From the NCBI RefSeq assembly GCF_004137685.1, contig NZ_QYBB01000001.1, positions 124,001-188,000 on the forward strand: 64,000 bases of DNA. The letters are read 5' to 3'. The translations under genes and the position numbers were made by a program. Below, one piece after another: positions 28,023-35,735 of this stretch (positions are counted from its first letter, which is position 1; each line of letters starts with the position of its first letter). The stretch is from Lichenibacterium minor. Lineage in GTDB: Bacteria; Pseudomonadota; Alphaproteobacteria; Rhizobiales; Beijerinckiaceae. Under the pieces are notes generated by a model. It searched no databases. It saw only the letters and a list, made by a program, of their open reading frames with translations, and was not told the origin of the DNA.

Positions 28023-28916
28023 TCAGGCCGCCGGGACCTCGCGGCGCCAGTTGTGGGCTTCCCGGAAGCCCAGCACCTCCTTCGCCTTGCGGTTCGACAG
28101 CAGGCCCTCGTATTCGCCGAGCTCGCCGCGCACCGGCACGTTCGGGTAGTAGCGCTTCAGCAGTTCGGCCGTCGGCAGGTCCGAGGAGGTGTGGTCGTTG
28201 ACGGCGTTGAAGATCTGGAAGCCCAAGCCGTCCGTCTCGATGCCGAGCCGGATGATCTGGCCGAGGTCGCGCGCGTCGATGTAGCTCCAGGCGATGCGCT
28301 TGCGGAAGTCGGGCTTGGCGAAGAAGCCCGGGAACAGCTTGTATTCGTCGGGCTCGACCACGTTGCCGATGCGGATCGCGTAGACGTCGGCGCCCGTGCG
28401 GCCCGCGAAGGCCTGGGCGGTCTTCTCGTTGCAGATCTTCGACATGGCGTAGCTGTCGCGCGGATCGACCGGATAGGTCTCGTCCAGGGGGAAGTGTTCG
28501 GGATCGCGGTGGCCGTGGTTGAAGACGAGGCCGTAGGTCGTCTCGGACGAGGCGATGATGACCTTGCGGATGCCGAGCTTGAGGGCCGCCTCGATGACGT
28601 TGTAGGTGCCCATCACGTTGATGCGGTACACCTCGTTGTCGGGCACCAGCATGATGCGGGGGATGGCGGCGAAGTGCACCACCGCGTCGACCGGTTGGGG
28701 CGACAGGTCGGGGTCGAACTCGTGCAGGCCCATGTAGCTAGACAGGGCGTTGAACACCTGCCCGCTGTCGGTGATGTCCGTCACGAGGGTGCGGACCTTC
28801 GGGTTGTCGAGCGGCTTGGTGTCGAGGTTGAGCACCTGGTAGCCGTGGTCGACCAGGTGCTGGACCACGTGGCGGCCCGCTTTGCCGCTGCCGCCCGTGA
28901 ACATCACGCGTTTCAT
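28023..28916 (-). CDS. extended short-chain dehydrogenase, NAD-dependent epimerase/dehydratase family
   Basis: A 297-residue extended SDR. The nucleotide loop is MFTGGSGKAGRHVVQHLVD, the catalytic Tyr/Lys are in DSYAMSKICNEK, and the active-site Ser is in VIIASSETTYG. It closes the ABC transporter operon, 70 bp after the binding-protein gene. In sugar-acid clusters such SDRs act as aldose or uronate dehydrogenases or as D-erythronate dehydrogenase (DenD). A DenD-like entry reaction into the Otn pathway would fit the neighbours but is not proved. Confidence 0.8.
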   Translation of the reverse strand: MKRVMFTGGSGKAGRHVVQHLVDHGYQVLNLDTKPLDNPKVRTLVTDITDSGQVFNALSSYMGLHEFDPDLSPQPVDAVVHFAAIPRIMLVPDNEVYRINVMGTYNVIEAALKLGIRKVIIASSETTYGLVFNHGHRDPEHFPLDETYPVDPRDSYAMSKICNEKTAQAFAGRTGADVYAIRIGNVVEPDEYKLFPGFFAKPDFRKRIAWSYIDARDLGQIIRLGIETDGLGFQIFNAVNDHTSSDLPTAELLKRYYPNVPVRGELGEYEGLLSNRKAKEVLGFREAHNWRREVPAA

Positions 28917-28986
28917 GCCGGAAACCCTTCTATCGTGGTGGAATCGGAACCGCCCGCGGGCGGGCGGCCCCGTCGGACTCGACCTG

Positions 28987-29991
28987 TCAGAACTTGTACT
29001 GGTCGATGTTGGAAGCGTCGAAGACCAGCGGCTCGCTGAACACGATGACCTTGTCCTTGACCTCGTAGGTGCCGAGGCCCGGCGCCGTGAACGTGTCGTT
29101 GTCCTTCAAGGCCCCGTCGGCCGCGAGCCGCGCCACGTACAGGACGAGCCGGCCCTCCTTCACCTCGTCCCACAGCGGCGTTTCCTTGATGACGCCGCTC
29201 TTGACGTATTGGCGGACCGCGTCGGGGTTGCTGGCGCCGGTCGTGAACACCTTGCCGGTCTTGCCGAGCTTCTCGATCGCGGCGGCCGCCCCCACCACGG
29301 CGGCGCCGTCGGGCGCGATGATGCCGGTCACGTCGGGGTGGGCCTGCAGGATGTTGAGCCCCGCCGTGAGGGACTGCGACGGGCTCGACTGACCGTATTC
29401 CGTGGCGACGATCTGCACCTTCGGGTAGGTGGCGGCGAGGTAGCTCTTCACCGCCCCGATCCACTCGTTCTGGATCGTGGCGTCCGGGGTCGACGACAGG
29501 ATGGCGATCTTCGCGTCCGGCCCGGCGTATTTGATCACCGACTCGACCAGCGCCTTGCCGAAGGCCGGGTAGGACGTGTTCTGGATGAAGAAGTCGCGGG
29601 CCTGGGGGGCGACGTCGCTGTCGTAGGCGACCACCTTGATGCCGGCCTTCATGGCTCGTTCCAGGGACGGGGCGAGCTGAGTCGGGTTGTTGGACGTGGT
29701 GGTGATCACGTCGAACTTGCGGGCGATGAGGCTGTTGAAGACGTCGACCTGCCCCTGCGCCGAGGCCGTCACCGGCCCGGTGTACAGGAAATCGATGTTG
29801 AGGTCCTTGGCTTCCGCGATGGCACCCTGCTCATTGGCCTTGAACACCGACAGGCCGACCAGCTTCGGCACCATGGCGACCTTGATGCGCTTGGCGGTGT
29901 CGGGCATCGCGCCGTCCGCCGCGAAGAGCGGCGACACGGACAGGGCGAGGGCGAGGGCGGCTCCGCCCAACGATCGACGACGACGGTTCAT
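28987..29991 (-). CDS. sugar ABC transporter periplasmic binding protein (LsrB/RhaS-like)
   Basis: A 334-residue type I periplasmic binding protein. The signal peptide is MNRRRRSLGGAALALALSVS, then PLFAADG. The mature part begins with IKVAMVPKLVGLSVFKANEQ and has YTGPVTASAQGQVDVFNSLI, the pattern of LsrB/RhaS binding proteins. The ATG at 29991 is preceded by a strong GGGAGGAG that lies in a CCTCCCGGGAGG palindrome. It is encoded after the two permeases. The ligand is probably a sugar acid or polyol, judged by the neighbouring catabolic genes. Confidence 0.92.
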   Translation of the reverse strand: MNRRRRSLGGAALALALSVSPLFAADGAMPDTAKRIKVAMVPKLVGLSVFKANEQGAIAEAKDLNIDFLYTGPVTASAQGQVDVFNSLIARKFDVITTTSNNPTQLAPSLERAMKAGIKVVAYDSDVAPQARDFFIQNTSYPAFGKALVESVIKYAGPDAKIAILSSTPDATIQNEWIGAVKSYLAATYPKVQIVATEYGQSSPSQSLTAGLNILQAHPDVTGIIAPDGAAVVGAAAAIEKLGKTGKVFTTGASNPDAVRQYVKSGVIKETPLWDEVKEGRLVLYVARLAADGALKDNDTFTAPGLGTYEVKDKVIVFSEPLVFDASNIDQYKF

Positions 29992-30044
29992 GATGGTGTC
30001 TCCTCCCGGGAGGTCCGATGGGTGGTCCCGCGCGGCCCGTCGTC

Positions 30045-31121
30045 TCAGTTCGGGTTCGCGCGCGGGGGCTCGGGGCGTCGGATGGTCGCCCAGATCTGGT
30101 TGGCGAGCCCCGTACCGCGCCTGTTGAACAGGTTCTTCGCGGCGATGGAGGCCAGCAGGATGGCTCCGGTCAGCATGGTGGTGACCATGTCGGAGAAGCC
30201 GGCGATGAGCATGCCCTGGCGCAGGAAGCCGAGCACCAGGACCGACACTACGACCCCGGCGACCGTGCCTTCGCCGCCGAAGATGCTGATGCCGCCGAGC
30301 ACCACCATGGTGATGGCTGTGAGCAGCAGGACGTCGCCCATGTCGGGCCGCACGGCGTCGTAGTAGGACGCCAGCACCAGCCCGGCGAGGCTCGCCATGG
30401 CGCCGCTGACCGCGTAGGCGGTCGCCAGCACGCGCCCGGTCCGGATGCCGGAATAGCGCGCGGCGTCCGGGCTGTAGCCCACCATCACGAGCACCCGGCC
30501 GAAGGGGCTGCGCGCGACCAGGGCCGAGAACAGGACCGCGAGGGCGGCGAAGAGCGCGAGCTGGATCGGCACGAGGCCGGCCAGGGGCCCGAGCGACCCG
30601 AGGGTCCCGGTGCCGACGGCCGTGAAGCTCGCCGGGAACCCCGAGGGCGGGGCGGCCCCGGCCGCCGCGACGGCGGCGCTGCCGTAAAGAAAGCTCGTGC
30701 CCAGCGTGGCGATGAGCGGCTCGATGCCGAGGCGCAGGATCACGGCGGCGTTCAGGAGCCCGAGCAGCGCGCCGATCGCGACGCCGAGGGCCGAGGCCGC
30801 CCAGATGTCGACGCCGAAGCGGCTCCACAGCTGCGCCGCCAGCACGGCCGACAGGCTCGCCACGGCGCCGACCGACAGGTCGATGCCGCCCGTCAGGATG
30901 ACGAGGCTCAGTCCCAGCGCCACGAGGCCGAAGGGCAGGAAGTTCTCGGTCAGGCCGAGCAGCGAGGCCGGACCGGCGTAGAAGCCGGGCGCGGCCGCGC
31001 CGAAGCCAGCCACGACGGCCACGAGCAGCGCCGTCAGCGCCAGTTCCCACCCGCCGACGGGCAGGCGTCGGCCGTCGCGGGGCGTCGCGGCGTCGGCCGC
31101 CGCGGGGGCGCGCATGTCCAC
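30045..31121 (-). CDS. sugar ABC transporter permease 2 (RbsC/LsrD class)
   Basis: About 358 residues and roughly ten membrane helices of the BPD_transp_2 family. GLSLVILTGGIDLSVGAVAS is the conserved cytoplasmic-loop signature of ribose-class permeases; TMVVLGGISIFGGEGTVAG is the second. The GTG at 31121 has GGGAGGG with a 7-nt spacer, better than the GTG at 31127, whose spacer is 1 nt although it overlaps the previous stop as GTGA; the ATG at 31115 is also possible. It pairs with the preceding permease as a heterodimer. Confidence 0.9.
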   Translation of the reverse strand: MDMRAPAAADAATPRDGRRLPVGGWELALTALLVAVVAGFGAAAPGFYAGPASLLGLTENFLPFGLVALGLSLVILTGGIDLSVGAVASLSAVLAAQLWSRFGVDIWAASALGVAIGALLGLLNAAVILRLGIEPLIATLGTSFLYGSAAVAAAGAAPPSGFPASFTAVGTGTLGSLGPLAGLVPIQLALFAALAVLFSALVARSPFGRVLVMVGYSPDAARYSGIRTGRVLATAYAVSGAMASLAGLVLASYYDAVRPDMGDVLLLTAITMVVLGGISIFGGEGTVAGVVVSVLVLGFLRQGMLIAGFSDMVTTMLTGAILLASIAAKNLFNRRGTGLANQIWATIRRPEPPRANPN

Positions 31122-31123
31122 GC

Positions 31124-32110
31124 TCACGCCCTCCCGGCGGCGCGGCGCGTGCCGCCCCGCACCGCCACGAGAATCATCAGCCCCTCGCCGGCCGAGTACC
31201 AGATGGGCGGAACCTGCAGGAACACCAGCGCGGTCAGCACGGTGCTGAGGAACAGGCTCGCCAGCACGGTGCCGAGCACGTTGGCCCGGCCGCCGGCGAT
31301 GAGGGTGCCCCCCACCAGCGCCACCGCGATCGACTGCAGCTCGACGTGGTCGCCGGTGCCGGTCGTGACCGTGGCCGAGCCCGTGTAGCAGACGAAGACC
31401 AGACCGCCGAGGCACGCCAGCAGGCCGGACAGGGCGTAGACCTGGATGCGGATGACGGCCACGCGGAGGCCCGCGTTGTAGGCCGCGGCGGCGTTGTTGC
31501 CGACCGCCAGCACGGCCCGGCCGAAGCGCGAATGGCCGAGGGCGAACCAGCAGGCGGCCGTCACCAGGAGCAGCACCAGGACGGGGGTCGGCACGGGCAG
31601 GCCGAGCGGCCCGGCGTTGCCGAAGGCCGCGTAGGCGGGCGGCACCTGGTCGACCTGCGTGCCGTCCGAATACAGGAAGGTCAGGCCGCCGAAGAGGCTG
31701 TAGGTGCCGAGCGTGGTGATGATGGGCGGGATGTTCAGCGCCGCCACCAGCACGCCGTTGAGCGTGCCGAGCGCCAGGCCGATGGCAAGCGCGACCCCGA
31801 CCGCGCCCCAGAGCGGCAGGCCGTGGGTTTGCGCGAGCAGGCCGCAGACCATCGCGGACAGGCCCATGAGGGGCGCCACCGACAGGTCGATGCCCCGCAT
31901 GGCGATGACGAGCGTCTGGCCGAGGGCCACGATGGACAGCACCACCGAGTTCAGCGCCACGAAGCGGAGGTTCTCGACCGTGAGGAAGCCCGGGTTGACG
32001 ATGCCGACGGCGCCCGCCGAGGCGGCCGTGACGGCGACGAGGACGAGTTCCCGCCGGTCCCGCCAGCCCGGACGCGGGTCGGCGGCGGGCCGCGCCGCGG
32101 CGGCGCTCAT
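31124..32110 (-). CDS. sugar ABC transporter permease 1 (RbsC/LsrC class)
   Basis: A 328-residue inner-membrane permease with GQTLVIAMRGIDLSVAPLMG and VALVGGTLIAGGRANVLG as ribose-class signatures. The ATG at 32110 overlaps the stop of the ATPase gene as ATGA, so the two are translationally coupled. The long open frame further upstream only shadows the ATPase gene. With the second permease it forms the membrane channel of the importer. Confidence 0.92.
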   Translation of the reverse strand: MSAAAARPAADPRPGWRDRRELVLVAVTAASAGAVGIVNPGFLTVENLRFVALNSVVLSIVALGQTLVIAMRGIDLSVAPLMGLSAMVCGLLAQTHGLPLWGAVGVALAIGLALGTLNGVLVAALNIPPIITTLGTYSLFGGLTFLYSDGTQVDQVPPAYAAFGNAGPLGLPVPTPVLVLLLVTAACWFALGHSRFGRAVLAVGNNAAAAYNAGLRVAVIRIQVYALSGLLACLGGLVFVCYTGSATVTTGTGDHVELQSIAVALVGGTLIAGGRANVLGTVLASLFLSTVLTALVFLQVPPIWYSAGEGLMILVAVRGGTRRAAGRA

Positions 32111-33663
32111 GCGGCGACCCCGCCCGACGGCGCCGCGGCGGTGAGGTAGGAGCGGGCGACGGCGGCGGGCGAGATGTCCGCGCCGGACAGTTCCGCGACG
32201 ACCCGCCCCTCGTAGATGGACAGGATGCGGTCGCAGAGCCGCACCAGTTCCTCGCTTTCCGACGAGATGACGAGCAGCGCCATGCCGTCGCGGGCCATCG
32301 CGTCGATCATCTCGTAGATGTCCTCCTTGGCGCCGACGTCGACGCCCCGGGTCGGCTCGTCGAGGATGGCCACGCGGGGTCCGGTGGTCATCCACTTGGC
32401 GAAGACGACCTTCTGCTGGTTGCCGCCGGACAGCTCGCGCAGGGGCTGGTCGAGGCCCGCGCACCGCACGCGGAAATCGCGGACGGCGGCGGCGGAGATC
32501 CGCGCCTCGTCGCGGGCGCTGAGCAGGCCGGCGCGACGGCGAACGCGGTCGAGCAGGCCCGAGGTGACGTTCTCGGTGATCGTCATGGGGAGCACCGCGC
32601 CGTGGCGCGCCCGGTCCTCGGGCACGTAGACGAGGCCTCGGCGGATCATCGCGTGGCAGTCCAGGCCCGTGACGACCGCGCCGCCGAGCCGGACCTCGCC
32701 GGCCGCGGCCGGGCGGACGCCGAAGACGGTTTCGGCGATCTCCGTCCGGCCGGCGCCGACGAGGCCGGCGAGGCCGAGCACTTCGCCGCGCCGCAGGCTG
32801 AAGCCGACGTCGGCGAAGCGCAGGCCGTCCGACAGGCCGCGGACCTCGAGGGCCACCTCGTCCCGCGCGTTCGAAGCGGCCCGGCGCGGGACGGCCTTCA
32901 GGGGCCGGCCGACCATCCGCGACAGCAGGCGCGCGCGGTCGAAGGACGGGCGCGCCACGACGTCGACCAGCACGCCGTCGCGCAGCACCGCGATCTCGTC
33001 GCTGATCTCCAGCACCTCGTCCATGCGGTGGCTGATGAAGCTCAGCGTGCAGCCGTCGGCCTTCAACCGCCGCATGATGGAGAAGAGATGCTCGACCTCG
33101 TGCGACGTGAGGGGGCTCGTGGGCTCGTCGAAGAGGATGATGCGGCACCCGCGCAGCAGGGCCTTGGCGCATTCCACCTGCTGCTGTTGGGCGATGGACA
33201 GGGTGCGGGCCGGCCGGTCCACGTCGATGGGCAGTTCGAGCGCATCCAGCGCCGCCCGCGCCCGCGCCCGCATCGCGGCCCAGTCCACCCGCCGCCCGAG
33301 CGGGCCGCCGCGCGTCGGAAGGGCGCCGACGAACATGGTTTCCGCCACGCTGAGCTCGGGCAGCAGCGCGGGCTCCTGCGGGACGAGGTAGATGCCCCGG
33401 GCGTGGGCGGCCGAGGGCGACGCCAGCGCGACCGGCGCGCCGGCGAGGCGGAGCGTGCCGCCCGTCGGCGGGACCTGGCCCGCCAGGATCTTGAACAGGG
33501 TGGATTTGCCGGCGCCGTTCTCGCCCATGATCGTGACCATGCGGCCGGGCTTCAGGTCGAGGCTGATGCCCTTCAGCACCTGGATGGCGCCGTAACTCTT
33601 CCGGATGCCCTGGGCCGCGTAGAAGCCCGGCATCGCCGAATCAGCGTCGCGCTGCGCGCTCAT
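32107..33663 (-). CDS. sugar ABC transporter ATP-binding protein (RbsA/LsrA class, two ATPase domains)
   Basis: A 518-residue fused double ATPase. The first domain has Walker A GENGAGKST, ABC signature LSIAQQQQVECAKALL and Walker B IILFDEPTSPL. The second has the degenerate Walker A GLVGAGRTE usual in RbsA, signature LSGGNQQKVVFAKWM and Walker B VAILDEPTRGVD. The ATG at 33663 has GGGAGGG 8 nt upstream and begins MSAQRDADSAMPGFYAAQG. It is the first gene of the importer operon, downstream of two operator palindromes. Confidence 0.95.
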   Translation of the reverse strand: MSAQRDADSAMPGFYAAQGIRKSYGAIQVLKGISLDLKPGRMVTIMGENGAGKSTLFKILAGQVPPTGGTLRLAGAPVALASPSAAHARGIYLVPQEPALLPELSVAETMFVGALPTRGGPLGRRVDWAAMRARARAALDALELPIDVDRPARTLSIAQQQQVECAKALLRGCRIILFDEPTSPLTSHEVEHLFSIMRRLKADGCTLSFISHRMDEVLEISDEIAVLRDGVLVDVVARPSFDRARLLSRMVGRPLKAVPRRAASNARDEVALEVRGLSDGLRFADVGFSLRRGEVLGLAGLVGAGRTEIAETVFGVRPAAAGEVRLGGAVVTGLDCHAMIRRGLVYVPEDRARHGAVLPMTITENVTSGLLDRVRRRAGLLSARDEARISAAAVRDFRVRCAGLDQPLRELSGGNQQKVVFAKWMTTGPRVAILDEPTRGVDVGAKEDIYEMIDAMARDGMALLVISSESEELVRLCDRILSIYEGRVVAELSGADISPAAVARSYLTAAAPSGGVAA

Positions 33664-33731
33664 CCGATGGCCCTCCCTGCCGTCGCCGAGCCGTTCGGGC
33701 TCTTTCGACGCCCCGACTGTAGGCCGGCGCT

Positions 33732-33762
33732 CGTGATTGCGCAATCATGATGTCGCAATCAT
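33732..33762. promoter_or_regulatory. two overlapping LacI-type operators between the ABC operon and lacI
   Basis: TGATTGCGCAATCA at 33734-33747 is a perfect 14-bp palindrome. ATGATGTCGCAATCAT at 33747-33762 is an imperfect copy that overlaps it by one base. Both fit the core ATGAT-N-GCGC-N-ATCAT of the palindrome at 27279-27296. They lie between the divergent starts of the ABC ATPase (33663) and lacI (33816), where a repressor would control both genes. Confidence 0.72.
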
Positions 33763-33815
33763 CGGCGGGCGGGCCGCGGTTTGGCCCCGCCGCGGTTTCA
33801 TGCTTTGATTCCGCC

Positions 33816-34853
33816 ATGAAGACGGTGCCGCGGATGCCCGGTGCGCGCGAGGTTCCGAGCGCGGCGACCCTGAAGCACGTGGCCGAACGGGCCGGCGTGT
33901 CGCCCATCACGGTGTCGCGCGCGCTGAACAAGCCCGCGATGGTGTCGGCCGACCTGCGGGACCGGGTGCGGCTGGCGGTGGACGAGCTCGGCTACGTGCA
34001 GAACCGGGTGGCGGGCGCGCTGGCGTCGGCGAGTTCGCCGGTGATCCCGGTCGTCGTCCCGTCCCTGTCCAACGCCGTGTTCGTCGAAACCATCCAGGGC
34101 ATCCAGGAGGTGGTGCAGCGCGCGGGCTTCCAGCTGCTGCTCGGCAACACCGAATACGACCTCGACCGCGAGCACGCCTGGATCTCGACCTTCCTGGGCT
34201 GGTCCCCGCCGGGCCTCATCCTCGCGGGGACGCGCCACCAGCCGCGCACGCGGGCGCTGATCGAGCGGTGGGGCCGCCCGGTGGTGGAGATCATGGAGGT
34301 CGGCGCGAAGCCGATCGACATGAACGTGGGCCTGTCGCACGGGGCCGCCGGGGCCGCCATGGCGCGGCACCTGCTCGAACGGGGGCATGCGAACCTGCTC
34401 TTCGCCGGCTGCCGGATCGCGGAAGACTACAGGGCGGGCCAACGCTTCCGCGGTTTCGACCGCGCGCTCGCGTCCTTCGGGGCGGCGCGGCGGCCGCCGT
34501 TGACGCGAAACGTCCCGTCCAGCCCGGCGCTCGGCGGCGACATGCTGGTCGAAGCCCTGCGCCTCGATCCACCGCCCGGCGCGATCTTCTACGCCAACGA
34601 CGACCTCGCCGTGGGGGCCATCCTGCGGGCCCAGCGCGAGGGCATCGCGGTGCCGGGCCGCGTCGCCATCGCGGGCTTCAACGGGCTCGACATCTCGGGC
34701 CTGGTCACGCCGGGCCTCACCACCATCGTATCGCCCCGCCGCGCCATCGGCCGCATCGGCGCCGAAAAGCTCCTCGGCGCCATCGAGGTCGGCAGCCCCA
34801 AGGTGCGCCGGGTCGACGTCGGTTTCGAGCTGATCGTGCGAGGAAGCACATGA
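33816..34853 (+). CDS. LacI-family transcriptional regulator
   Basis: A regulator of about 345 residues. The LacI helix-turn-helix is ATLKHVAERAGVSPITVSRA, then LNKPAMVS, and the hinge helix is RVAGALAS. A periplasmic-binding-like effector domain follows, with PPGAIFYANDDLAVGAILRA and RVAIAGFNGLDIS, as in GntR (gluconate) repressors. Start choice is uncertain: the ATG at 33816 is used, 33834 is an alternative, and 33747 would run through the operators. It most likely represses the ABC importer and the otn/ltn genes until an aldonate or its derivative binds. Confidence 0.9.
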   Translation: MKTVPRMPGAREVPSAATLKHVAERAGVSPITVSRALNKPAMVSADLRDRVRLAVDELGYVQNRVAGALASASSPVIPVVVPSLSNAVFVETIQGIQEVVQRAGFQLLLGNTEYDLDREHAWISTFLGWSPPGLILAGTRHQPRTRALIERWGRPVVEIMEVGAKPIDMNVGLSHGAAGAAMARHLLERGHANLLFAGCRIAEDYRAGQRFRGFDRALASFGAARRPPLTRNVPSSPALGGDMLVEALRLDPPPGAIFYANDDLAVGAILRAQREGIAVPGRVAIAGFNGLDISGLVTPGLTTIVSPRRAIGRIGAEKLLGAIEVGSPKVRRVDVGFELIVRGST

Positions 34854-35274
34854 CGGCTCGGTCGGTGCCGTCCCACTGGTGCTTTCGGGAGATCAAGCTG
34901 CCGGGGAGCGGTCCTCCTTGTGCGGGTTGGATCCGACGCGTTCGACGCTGTCCGCCCGACGCCCTGAAAGATGCGCTCGCGATCGAGCCGCCAACCGTCA
35001 CCGGAGTGACACCAGCAGTCGAAAATCGTGATCGCTGGCAAATGCGATCGCGCGCCGCCGCTCGTGCGGCGCAACGCGACGGAGATGGGTCAGCATCTCC
35101 GTCGTCGAGGACAGGCCTCCGGATGGATGTCGAGGAGCACCTCGGCCCCCTGGCGGGCCGCGGCCGGGGCCGAACCGGGCGGCGAGGCTGTCGGCGGACG
35201 ACCGTCGATGTCCGGAGGCTCGTCGGCGCCGAGCGGCGAGGTTCAGGCCGATCTCGGATCGAAGGCGCCTTCCC
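34854..35274. other. 421-bp non-coding region
   Basis: This spacer follows lacI and precedes the convergent DUF1488-like gene. It holds a palindromic repeat (35072-35104) that matches the one at 23181-23215. No gene or terminator with a T-tract was recognised. Confidence 0.5.
35072..35104. repeat. dispersed palindromic repeat, copy B
   Basis: CGACGGAGATG (35077-35087) and CATCTCCGTCG (35094-35104) form a perfect 11-bp stem with a 6-nt loop. With its flanking CAACG it matches the reverse complement of copy A at 23181-23215 apart from a few changes near the loop and at the end. It could be a REP-like element or a bidirectional terminator after lacI. Confidence 0.65.
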
Positions 35275-35565
35275 TCAATCGTAGTCCCACGCGTCGGGCG
35301 ACACCCCGAGCAGCAGGTCCTCGACGTTGATCCAGGGCGTCGTGTGGCCGGCGCCGTACATGCGGTCCGCCACCCGCTCCAGCCGCTTCCGATGGACGGT
35401 GAACCGGCGCAGCATTTCGGCGGCGTTGCGGGCGTGGCTTTCCTCCAGTTCGTCCACCGCTTCGCGGAAAACGTGGCAGCGCACCGGCCCCTGCCGGCTT
35501 TCCATCGTGAAGTGCAGCCCGAACGGATCGATGACGGCGGGCAGGTCGGTGGCGGTCAGGCGCAA
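35275..35565 (-). CDS. small protein, DUF1488-like (tentative)
   Basis: A protein of about 96 residues. The ordered part reads LTATDLPAVIDPFGLHFTME, then GPVRCHVFREAVDELEE, and ends with a helix RRFTVHRKRLERVADRMY and WINVEDLLLG. Size and the helix-then-strand ending resemble DUF1488, a family of unknown function common in Hyphomicrobiales. A TTG at 35565 with GGAG about 10 nt upstream gives the family length; an ATG at 35643 would add 26 residues that look non-coding. Its neighbours give no clue to its role. Confidence 0.5.
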   Translation of the reverse strand: MRLTATDLPAVIDPFGLHFTMESRQGPVRCHVFREAVDELEESHARNAAEMLRRFTVHRKRLERVADRMYGAGHTTPWINVEDLLLGVSPDAWDYD

Positions 35566-35735
35566 GGGGGCGGGGCTCCGAGGGGCGTGGGGCGAGGCGC
35601 CCCCGTGGTGGCACACCGGACGGGCCGCGCCAATGGGGACCATGTTCCGTCGGCCGGGCCGCGCGGCGCTCGGCCCCTCGTCCGCCGCCGCGGCGCGTCG
35701 ACGCCGTCTCCCCCGACGGGCGACGGGCAGCCCCC

